Source: Novosphingobium silvae
GTDB lineage: Bacteria; Pseudomonadota; Alphaproteobacteria; Sphingomonadales; Sphingomonadaceae
NCBI RefSeq assembly: GCF_009856825.1
Contig: NZ_WVTD01000013.1
Coordinates: 1 to 64,000, forward strand
DNA: 64,000 nt
Direction: 5' to 3'
Part shown: in pieces, positions 20,287-27,127 of the stretch
Position numbering within the stretch: position 1 is the first letter of the stretch
Layout: the number at the start of each line of letters is the position of its first letter
Made by a program: the position numbers and the translations under genes
Notes under the pieces: generated by a model
Told to the model about the DNA's origin: nothing
The model's input: the letters and a program-made list of their open reading frames with translations, nothing else
Database searches by the model: none

Positions 20287-22467
20287 TCAGAAGCGGCGGG
20301 TCGCGCCGAGGCCGAACTGGCGGCCGGTGTTGATGGTGAAACTGTCGAAAGGGCCACCCGGGCCAAGGCCGAGGAGAAGCGGAAGCTGCTGTTGCCCGAA
20401 GGCGGAAATCGCCCAGCGCCTGTCGAACAGGTTCTTGCCCCAGATCTCCAGGCTCCATGATCCCAGATCGACGCCGATCCTTCCATCGACGGAGGCATAG
20501 CCGGGCGAGTGCAGGATGTTGTCTATCTCGAAGTCCACGCGCGAGACATAGGCGACGCTCACGCGCGCATCGATCTTCGCCGCTCCGCGTGTGCCCTGCC
20601 AGCCCAGCCCGGCGTTGACCGTCCAGTCGGGCGCGTTAGGCGTGCGCTTTCCCTCAAGATCGAGGATCGACGGCTCACCGGGCTCCGGCGTGGGATTGGG
20701 CGTGGTATAGCGTCCCACACGGCTATGGGTCCACGCGGCGCCGGCATCCACGCCGAAGCCGAGGCCGAGGTCCGCCTGTGCCGATGCCTCGATGCCGTGA
20801 ACGTCCACCTTGGGGACGGAGAGCACGACCGAATTGCCGAGGAAAACCGTGTTCTGGAAGTTGCTGTAATCGGTAACGAAGCCGGCGAGCGCCACGCGCA
20901 GGCGGCCCTCGGCGAGACGAGCCTTGAGGCCGGCTTCCAGCGACTTGACCGTTTCTGCCGCGAAGTTAGCGCTCCAGATGTCCGAAGGGCCGGGCAGGGG
21001 ATTGAAGCCGCCCGACTTGAATCCGACCGACCCTGTCGCATAAGTGGTGAAGTTATCGGTCGGATGCCAGGCGATGGAAAGCTTGGGCTGCCACTTCTCG
21101 AACGTGCGGGCGCGCCGTGCGTACGTGGTACCGGTGCGGGTGCCAACCGTGTCCTCCTTGCGGCGGTCCCGATCGTAGCGCAGGCCGATGGTCGTCTCCA
21201 GCGTGGGCAGCAGGTCGTAGCTCGCCTGCGCGAAGAGGCCGATCTGGTTCGACCGGGTTTCCGCGCGCTGAGGCTCGGCACCGAACAGGAGAGGGCCAAG
21301 ATCGTCGGTCCGGTCGCGCTCCAGTCTCTGGAAGAACACGCCGGCATGCCAGCGGAATGGCCCCGCACCCTGCGAGGTCAGGCGCAGCTCGCTGGTCCAG
21401 GCCTCGATGTCGACCGGCTGCGAGATGGGCTGGATGCCGTTCGGGAAAAGCGGGATGCCATCGAGTGTGAGGGGCGTGTCGTGCCGGAAATCCAGTTCCT
21501 CGACGAAGTCCTTGTGATAGTTGTCGTAGCTCGACCGCCATGTGAGAAGCAGCCTGTCGCCCAGTTCCTGCTCGAGCTCCGCCTGGGTGCCCCACCACTC
21601 CCTCGAAGCGCGACCCTCGAAATCGCCCTGTGGATCCGTCAGCGCGTCTCCCGACAGCCTGCCGCCATATAGCCCGGTGACGTTGCCGGAGGAGATGTAG
21701 GCCGCGCCGCCTTCCTCGTTGGCCCAACCGGCACGCAGCTTGAGCGTGCCCGTCTCAGAAAGGGCGATACGGGCTTTCAGGCGAAGATTGCGGCTGATGA
21801 AGCCGTCCACCTTCCGCCCAAGATAGCTGTTGCGGATGAAGCCGTCGGTATTGCGATAGGAGCCGGCAAGGCGCAGCTGCACACGGTCCGATACGGGAGC
21901 GTTCGCCACGCCGTCCACCGTCCAAGTGAAGCCGTTTCCGATCCCTGCGGAGGCCAGGCCGCCTGCCTCGTTCGTCGGATCGCTCGTCGCCAGGTCTATT
22001 GCGCCACCCGATGCGGAACGCCCGAAAAGCGCGCCCTGCGGTCCCTTGAGGATTTCCACTCGCGCCACGTCGTAGGTGCGCAGCGTGAACAGCTCGGAAT
22101 CGGCCAGCGCCAGACCGTCCACGACGTAGGCGATGGACGGGGACTGGTTGCGGTTGGTCGAAACGCCGCGCACGGTGATCATGTTGGTGCCGGGGTCCTG
22201 ATCGTTGATCATGAACACGCCGGGCGTTTCGGCGATGAAGTCGTCAATCGTGGTAAGCTTGCGCCGGACGATGTCCTCGCGCGTGAAGACGGTCACCGTG
22301 TCCGGCACCGCGAGCTGCGCCTCGGGCCGGCCGCGCGCCGTCACGACGATGGGATCATCGCCCGCCATGTCTTCCGCCAGGGCAAGCCCGGGGTGAAGGG
22401 CCGCAAGCGTGAAACCGGCGCCAAGCACCGTGCATAGAACAGAATCGGTCAGGCCGCGCCCGCACAT
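20287..22467 (-). CDS. TonB-dependent receptor, probable thiamine/pyrimidine transporter
   Basis: A 726-residue outer-membrane receptor. A signal peptide (to about ALAED) leads to a TonB-box region (IVVTARG), a plug with EDIVRRKLTTIDDFI, NMITVRGVSTN and VARVEILKGPQGALFGRSASGG, and a full beta-barrel ending in the typical terminal aromatic (ATRRF). ATG at 22467 is chosen because a longer frame would run into the riboswitch; AGGAAT and GGGA lie just before it. The TPP riboswitch upstream and tenA downstream indicate import of thiamine or its precursors, an inference from context since the barrel sequence itself does not specify the ligand. Confidence 0.9.
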   Translation of the reverse strand: MCGRGLTDSVLCTVLGAGFTLAALHPGLALAEDMAGDDPIVVTARGRPEAQLAVPDTVTVFTREDIVRRKLTTIDDFIAETPGVFMINDQDPGTNMITVRGVSTNRNQSPSIAYVVDGLALADSELFTLRTYDVARVEILKGPQGALFGRSASGGAIDLATSDPTNEAGGLASAGIGNGFTWTVDGVANAPVSDRVQLRLAGSYRNTDGFIRNSYLGRKVDGFISRNLRLKARIALSETGTLKLRAGWANEEGGAAYISSGNVTGLYGGRLSGDALTDPQGDFEGRASREWWGTQAELEQELGDRLLLTWRSSYDNYHKDFVEELDFRHDTPLTLDGIPLFPNGIQPISQPVDIEAWTSELRLTSQGAGPFRWHAGVFFQRLERDRTDDLGPLLFGAEPQRAETRSNQIGLFAQASYDLLPTLETTIGLRYDRDRRKEDTVGTRTGTTYARRARTFEKWQPKLSIAWHPTDNFTTYATGSVGFKSGGFNPLPGPSDIWSANFAAETVKSLEAGLKARLAEGRLRVALAGFVTDYSNFQNTVFLGNSVVLSVPKVDVHGIEASAQADLGLGFGVDAGAAWTHSRVGRYTTPNPTPEPGEPSILDLEGKRTPNAPDWTVNAGLGWQGTRGAAKIDARVSVAYVSRVDFEIDNILHSPGYASVDGRIGVDLGSWSLEIWGKNLFDRRWAISAFGQQQLPLLLGLGPGGPFDSFTINTGRQFGLGATRRF

Positions 22468-22477
22468 AGTCCCTATT

Positions 22478-22573
22478 CCTCCGCCGGCATGAACCGGATC
22501 AGGTTCGCGGGTTTGCAGACTGGGCAATGCCCGATCCGCCTCTCAGCCCTGACAGCGCCAGGACACCCCGTGG
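22478..22573 (-). promoter_or_regulatory. TPP (THI-element) riboswitch
   Basis: On the minus strand the conserved landmarks appear in order: GGGGTG near the 5' end, CTGAGAGG (around 22546), ACCCGCGAACCTGATC (22512-22497) and GCCGGCGGAGG. These are the hallmark helices and loops of the thiamine pyrophosphate riboswitch. It ends about 11 nt before the receptor ATG, and its last conserved GGAGG lies in the ribosome binding region, so thiamine pyrophosphate likely blocks translation of receptor and tenA. Confidence 0.93.
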
Positions 22574-22728
22574 GTTGAAGATGTGTGGTGCGCTTAGGAA
22601 AAGAGGGTGGGTGCGTCAATCATTGCACGTTGATGGAGACCCCCGCACAGCGGTGAGATGGCCGCAGCGCTGCCGATGGGCAACGTGTTTCCGCTTCCGC
22701 TGCGATGACCTCTATGCCGCCCGAAGCC

Positions 22729-22780
22729 GGCGTTCCCTGCCGCAGTCTTTTGGTCGGAACTTTCGCGATCAGGGAACGCC
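22729..22780. repeat. Inverted repeat after the ankyrin gene
   Basis: GGCGTTCCCTG (22729-22739) and CAGGGAACGCC (22770-22780) form a perfect 11-bp inverted repeat with a 30-nt spacer. It is just past the end of the ankyrin gene and could end its transcript. The stem shares GGCGTTCCC with the hairpin at 2296-2319. Confidence 0.6.
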
Positions 22781-22786
22781 TGCCCG

Positions 22787-23356
22787 TCAGCGCCGAGCCG
22801 GTGAGGAGAGCCGCGAGGCCAGCGCCTCGTTGCCCTGTTGCTGCGCCACGGAAGCGGCGGAGCGACCGGACAGGTCCGTGACGCCCGGATCGGCGCCCGC
22901 CGCCAGCAGCATATCGACCTGCGCGGTCCTGCCGAACAGCGCCGCCATCATCAAGGCGGTCTGACCCGCCTTGTTGCGGGCATCGACGCTGCACTTCTCC
23001 TTGAGGAGCCGCGCCGCTATGCGGTCGTCTCCCTTGAAGGCAACACCCATCTGTGCGGTGTTCCCCTGGTTGAGGTCCGGCTTGCACGGATCTGCCCCGG
23101 CCCTGATCAGCGCTTCCACCGCTTCGGGCTGACCGTTGTACGCAGCAAGGATCAGCGGAGTGAAGCCCCGTGCCTCATAGGCGTCCACGTCCGTGCCATT
23201 CTCGACGAGGAGCGGGATGAGGTCGGTCCGGCCCAGCTTTGCCGCCTCGAACAGCAGCTCCTGCCGCCGTTCGGGCGGCGGCAGGGTGGCCGTGGGGAGC
23301 GCCGCCGTGGGAACGGCGGCGGCTACCGCGGACGCGAGCAGTGCGGCGAAGATCAC
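22787..23356 (-). CDS. Exported ankyrin-repeat protein (AnkB-like), catalase partner
   Basis: A 189-residue protein with a signal peptide (VIFAALLASAVAAA) and four to five ankyrin repeats recognisable by GFTPLILAAYNGQPEAVEALI, seen as TPLILAAYNGQ and VEALIRAGADP, then AGQTALMMAALFG and DMLLAAGADP. The GTG at 23356 overlaps the catalase stop as GTGA, so it is translated only with the catalase. This mirrors the katB-ankB pair of Pseudomonas aeruginosa, where the ankyrin protein is needed for full catalase activity in the periplasm. The inverted repeat at 22729-22780 probably ends the transcript. Confidence 0.85.
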   Translation of the reverse strand: MIFAALLASAVAAAVPTAALPTATLPPPERRQELLFEAAKLGRTDLIPLLVENGTDVDAYEARGFTPLILAAYNGQPEAVEALIRAGADPCKPDLNQGNTAQMGVAFKGDDRIAARLLKEKCSVDARNKAGQTALMMAALFGRTAQVDMLLAAGADPGVTDLSGRSAASVAQQQGNEALASRLSSPARR

Positions 23357-25032
23357 TGCTGCCCCGCATAGCGTGCATCCACCGTGCTCCGGTATTCGGC
23401 TACGGCGCGATCGACCTCGTTCATCGGCACCTTGATCGCCTTGGCGAGCCGGGTGCCCAGGTCCTTGTCGGCCTGCGTGAAGTAGCTGACCATGATCACC
23501 TTGGTCCGCATGGAGGTGACGACGCCAAGATCCCCAGCCAGGTTCTTCACAAGGTCCGCCTTGTCCGCAGGCTTGAGCGCCCTGTAGAACTGGCCTGCCT
23601 GATCGAACGGCTCGGTCTTGGAGATCGGTGCCGTCCGGGCGATGGCGTCGATCTTGTAAGGCGTCGGAGCGAATGCGGGATCCACCGACTTTCCTTCGGT
23701 CACCGACGGGAAGTAGTTCACGTCCACCTTCCCGCGCGCATGATCGAGAGCGCCGTCCTGGTAGTTGTTCACCACTGGCACCCGGGGCTTGTTCACCGGC
23801 AGGTCCATCACGTTCGCGCCGACGCGGTAGCGCTGCGTGTCCGAATACGAGAACAGGCGGCCCTGGAGCATGCGGTCGGGCGAAGGCTCGATCCCCGGCA
23901 CCAGGTTCGCAGGTGCGAAGGCCGACTGCTCGGTCCAGCGGAAGAAGTTCTCCGGCACCTCGTTCAGCGTCATCTCGCCGATCTTCCGGAAGGGGACGCC
24001 GAGCCACTCCTTCGTGTCGTCGAACGGATTGTAGGGCAGGGCGCCCAGTTCCTCAGGGCTCATGGTCTGGACCATGAGATCCCATGTCGGGTAATCGCCC
24101 GCAGCGATCGAGCCGTAGAGGTCGTCCGTCAGGAAGTTGGCAGGCGCCTTGGCGACGGCATCTCCGTTGAGGCTCTTCACGCCCTGCCGGCTGATCCAGC
24201 GGAACTTGGCGAAGACCACTTTCCCGTCCTTGTTGACGAGCTTGAAGGCATGCACGCCATTGCCGTCCATCGTGCGATAGGACGCAGGCGTGCCCAAGTT
24301 GGAGTAGACATGCACCAGCATGTTGGTGGCTTCCGGAGTGCCCGAGAAGAACTCGAAGAAGCGGTTGGGATCCTGCTTGTTGGTCACTGGCGAAGGCTTG
24401 AGCGAGTGGATCATGTCCGGGAACTGGATCGCATCGCGGATGAAGAAGATCGGCAGGTTGTTGCCGACAAGGTCCCAGTTGCCCTGATCGGAGTAGAACT
24501 TGACGGCAAAGCCATGCGGATCGCGCGCGGTTTCGGGAGATCCCGCAGGGTGGATCACCGTCGAGAAGCGGACGAACACCGGGGTTTCCTTGCCCGGCTG
24601 AGCGAAGAGCGAGGCCTTCGTCACGTCCGAAAGATCCGCCGTCGACCGGAAGACGCCAAGCGCGCCCGTGCCGCGCGCATGGACAACACGCTCGGGGATG
24701 CGCTCGCGATCGAACCGGGCGAGCTTCTCGATGAGGGTCACGTCTTCGAGGAGGACCGGGCCCATGTCGCCGGCTGCCAGCGAGTTGCGATTGGAGCCGA
24801 TCGGGGCACCGTTGTCGCGGGTCATCTGCGGCGACCTACCCGAGGATGCCCCCGCCCGTGCGTCGACCGTACCGGAAACGCCGGCCTGGTCGGCAAGCGG
24901 CTTCGCTGCGGCCATCGGGGCGGCAACGGTCGTCATCCGGTCTTCGACTTGGGTGGCGGTCTGCGCGAGGGCAAGACTGGTTGGTAATACTGATACTGTG
25001 GCTGCAAGCAGCAGCTGCGACGGACGCTTCAT
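23353..25032 (-). CDS. Exported monofunctional haem catalase
   Basis: A 559-residue catalase that degrades hydrogen peroxide. A signal peptide (MKRPSQLLLAATV, ending ALAQ) and an unusual 60-residue linker precede the catalase core. Distal residues are H118 (VVHARGTG), S157 in VRFSTV and N191 in VGNNLPIFF; the proximal haem ligand is Y396 in GRLFSYSDTQRYR. The size fits the small-subunit catalases plus the export extension. ATG at 25032 is chosen by AGGAG 7 nt upstream and because the signal peptide begins there. It is coupled to an ankyrin gene by a 4-nt overlap. No OxyR-type site was recognised upstream. Confidence 0.93.
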   Translation of the reverse strand: MKRPSQLLLAATVSVLPTSLALAQTATQVEDRMTTVAAPMAAAKPLADQAGVSGTVDARAGASSGRSPQMTRDNGAPIGSNRNSLAAGDMGPVLLEDVTLIEKLARFDRERIPERVVHARGTGALGVFRSTADLSDVTKASLFAQPGKETPVFVRFSTVIHPAGSPETARDPHGFAVKFYSDQGNWDLVGNNLPIFFIRDAIQFPDMIHSLKPSPVTNKQDPNRFFEFFSGTPEATNMLVHVYSNLGTPASYRTMDGNGVHAFKLVNKDGKVVFAKFRWISRQGVKSLNGDAVAKAPANFLTDDLYGSIAAGDYPTWDLMVQTMSPEELGALPYNPFDDTKEWLGVPFRKIGEMTLNEVPENFFRWTEQSAFAPANLVPGIEPSPDRMLQGRLFSYSDTQRYRVGANVMDLPVNKPRVPVVNNYQDGALDHARGKVDVNYFPSVTEGKSVDPAFAPTPYKIDAIARTAPISKTEPFDQAGQFYRALKPADKADLVKNLAGDLGVVTSMRTKVIMVSYFTQADKDLGTRLAKAIKVPMNEVDRAVAEYRSTVDARYAGQQ

Positions 25033-25343
25033 GACGTTTCTCCTATGGGTGGCGAGAAATGTCCGAACGGGCCGAGCCACTCCAGCTACATTCATTCATC
25101 ACTGTAATCGGGATTGTCGTTCATCCTGCGGCAAGGTGCGCCTCCGGCTTCCCGCTTGAGAAAAATTCCGTCTCCGCGGCTATGCAGGCAGCGCCGCCGG
25201 TACTAGTCGGAGCCATGGTGCGGGAACGCTACCAGTGATGATCGATCTGGCCGGCTTCGCCCGTGCGATCCGCACCTGTACGATGAGGAGTGACTAGCCG
25301 TGTCCCTGCCCCCATGCGCACCCATCCGGGTATCAAGGTGAAC
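25033..25343. other. Divergent promoter region, no gene seen
   Basis: About 310 bp between the catalase (minus) and dgoK (plus). It must carry both promoters, but I see no convincing repeat, operator or RNA gene. Longer in-frame starts for dgoK (GTG 25290, ATG 25314) lie inside it. Confidence 0.5.
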
Positions 25344-26207
25344 GTGCCTTTCATCGCGGTGGACTGGGGCACGACGAACCGCCGCGCCTATCTCATCGAG
25401 GATGGACACATCGCGCAGACGGAACGCGACGACATGGGGGTCCTCGCGGTCAAGCCGGGCGAGTTCCCGGGCCATGTTGCGCGGCTTCGTGCTCGGCTAG
25501 GCAACCATCCGATCGTCATGGCGGGGATGGTGGGGTCGAACCGTGGCTGGCTCGATGCCGGATATGTCGGCTGCCCCTCCACGCTTGAAGCGCTCGCCGC
25601 GAAGGTGGTCCGGCCGGAGCGCGATGTCGCCATCGTCCCGGGTGTCTGCGTCGATGCACAAGGGCGCGCAGACGTGATGCGCGGCGAGGAGGTGCAGTTG
25701 CTGGGCGCGGTTGCCGCCGGCCTCGCTCCACCCGACGCGCTTCTCTGCCAGCCCGGAACGCACAACAAGTGGGCGGTGATGAAGGCTGGGGCGATCCTTG
25801 ACTTCGCGACCGCCATGACCGGCGAGATGTTTGCACTCCTCAAGGCGCACGCCCTCATCGGCAGCGAGATGACCGGCGACGTGGACGCAGGCGCCTCGTT
25901 TCGCGAAGGTGTGGAGGCAAGCGGGCAGGACGATCTTCTTTCAGCGCTGTTCGGGGTCAGGGCTGCCGCGGTGCTGGGCAGGCGCGCTTCCGGCGAGGCG
26001 GCTGCCTACGTCAGCGGCCTGCTGATCGGCAGCGACTGCCGGGCGCGCATAGACCGGCCTGGCCAGCAAGTGCACCTTCTGGCGGATGGGCTTCTGGCGA
26101 GCCTCTACACCGTTGCGATCGAGCTTGTCGGCGGCCAAGCCGTCGTCGTCGACAGCCATGCCGCGTTCGTTGCCGGCATCACCCATATCAGGAACCTCAT
26201 GCCATGA
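25344..26207 (+). CDS. dgoK: 2-dehydro-3-deoxygalactonokinase
   Basis: A 287-residue sugar-acid kinase that phosphorylates 2-keto-3-deoxygalactonate with ATP, in the De Ley-Doudoroff route. The N-terminal FIAVDWGTTNRRAYLIED is diagnostic of DgoK, followed by AGMVGSNRGW, GEEVQLLGA and PGTHNKWA. The start is uncertain: GTG 25344 has AAGG upstream and matches the usual beginning of the family, while ATG 25314 or GTG 25290 would add 10 or 18 residues. It overlaps the aldolase gene by 4 nt (ATGA). The matching galactonate dehydratase is not adjacent, but the aldonate dehydratase at 48.8 kb might serve. Confidence 0.9.
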   Translation: MPFIAVDWGTTNRRAYLIEDGHIAQTERDDMGVLAVKPGEFPGHVARLRARLGNHPIVMAGMVGSNRGWLDAGYVGCPSTLEALAAKVVRPERDVAIVPGVCVDAQGRADVMRGEEVQLLGAVAAGLAPPDALLCQPGTHNKWAVMKAGAILDFATAMTGEMFALLKAHALIGSEMTGDVDAGASFREGVEASGQDDLLSALFGVRAAAVLGRRASGEAAAYVSGLLIGSDCRARIDRPGQQVHLLADGLLASLYTVAIELVGGQAVVVDSHAAFVAGITHIRNLMP

Positions 26208-26836
26208 TCGACTTCGCTTCCGCCTTCGCCGCACTTCCGCTGGTCGCAATCCTGCGCGGCATCCGCGCTGACGAGGTCGAGGCGGCGGGTGAGGCTCTCG
26301 TCGAGGCAGGGTTCACTCTGATCGAGGTGCCCCTGAACTCGCCGGACCCGCTCAGCAGCATCGAACGCCTCGCAAGGCGCGTGGGGGACAAGGCCATCGT
26401 CGGAGCGGGCACGGTGCTCACGAGCGTTCAGGTGGGCGAAGTGCAGGACGCAGGCGGGGCGATGATCGTCTCGCCCAACACCGACATCCGCGTCATCGCG
26501 GAAAGCGCGGCGCGCGGCATGGTCTCCCTGCCGGGGTACTTCACGCCGAGCGAGGCTTTTGCCGCTCTCCAGGCGGGGGCAACCGGGTTGAAGCTGTTTC
26601 CGGCCGAGGCTGCGACACCTGCGGTGGTGAAGGCGCAGCGCGCGGTGCTGCCGAAGCACGTGCCGCTGCTGGCGGTGGGAGGCATCACGCCCGACAACAT
26701 GGGGCCCTGGCAGGCAGCGGGTGCCGACGGATTTGGCCTTGGTTCGGCCCTCTACCGCGCCGGTGCCTCTGCCGACGAGATCGCCGCAAATGCCCGCGCT
26801 TTTGCAGCGGGTTGGGCTGCGCTGAAGGCTAGCTGA
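26204..26836 (+). CDS. dgoA: 2-dehydro-3-deoxy-6-phosphogalactonate aldolase
   Basis: A 210-residue class I aldolase of the KDPG/KDPGal family that splits its substrate to pyruvate and glyceraldehyde 3-phosphate. The Schiff-base lysine is K130 in GLKLFPAE, the catalytic Glu is E41 in EVPLNSP, and R18 in LRGI and the phosphate-binding GGITPDN are in place. EVPLNSP rather than EVTLR points to the galactonate enzyme. Its start overlaps the dgoK stop, giving a two-gene operon. It ends 15 bp from the convergent oxidase locus, with no room for a separate terminator. Confidence 0.93.
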   Translation: MIDFASAFAALPLVAILRGIRADEVEAAGEALVEAGFTLIEVPLNSPDPLSSIERLARRVGDKAIVGAGTVLTSVQVGEVQDAGGAMIVSPNTDIRVIAESAARGMVSLPGYFTPSEAFAALQAGATGLKLFPAEAATPAVVKAQRAVLPKHVPLLAVGGITPDNMGPWQAAGADGFGLGSALYRAGASADEIAANARAFAAGWAALKAS

Positions 26837-26851
26837 CAGGTCACGGCCGCC

Positions 26852-27127
26852 CTACCCGGAGAACCATGGTGGCAACGCCTGCCACAACACGGCGACGAGG
26901 CCCAGGCCCGTTCCGCCCACGGCAACGGAACGTCGCCACCGGGTGAACGCCTCGTCGCGGTCGAGGCGCAGGGCATAGATCAGGAGCAGGGCCTCGGCTG
27001 CAAGGCACGGCACTGTCAGGATCACCGTGAGCATGCGCGAAGGCGCAAACTCCGCGATGGCGTAAAGGCCGAAGAAGTGCACGGCCCACACCAGCAGTCC
27101 CCCCAGCAGGATCGCCCAGGTCTTCAC
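26852..27127 (-). CDS. Small membrane protein at the end of the oxidase operon
   Basis: A 91-residue protein with three predicted membrane helices (WAILLGGLLVWAVHFFGLYAI, seen as LLGGLLVWAVHFF; then TVILTVPCLAAEALLLIYAL; then VGGTGLGLVAVLW). The GTG at 27127 overlaps the CoxA stop as GTGA. It has no recognised motif. The position suggests a role in assembly or stability of the oxidase, but this is inference; it is too short for the ordinary CtaG or subunit IV. Confidence 0.7.
   Translation of the reverse strand: MKTWAILLGGLLVWAVHFFGLYAIAEFAPSRMLTVILTVPCLAAEALLLIYALRLDRDEAFTRWRRSVAVGGTGLGLVAVLWQALPPWFSG

Noticed and set aside
23239..24987. 582-residue plus-strand open frame
   Set aside because: Exactly opposite the catalase gene; the encoded protein has no recognisable domain.
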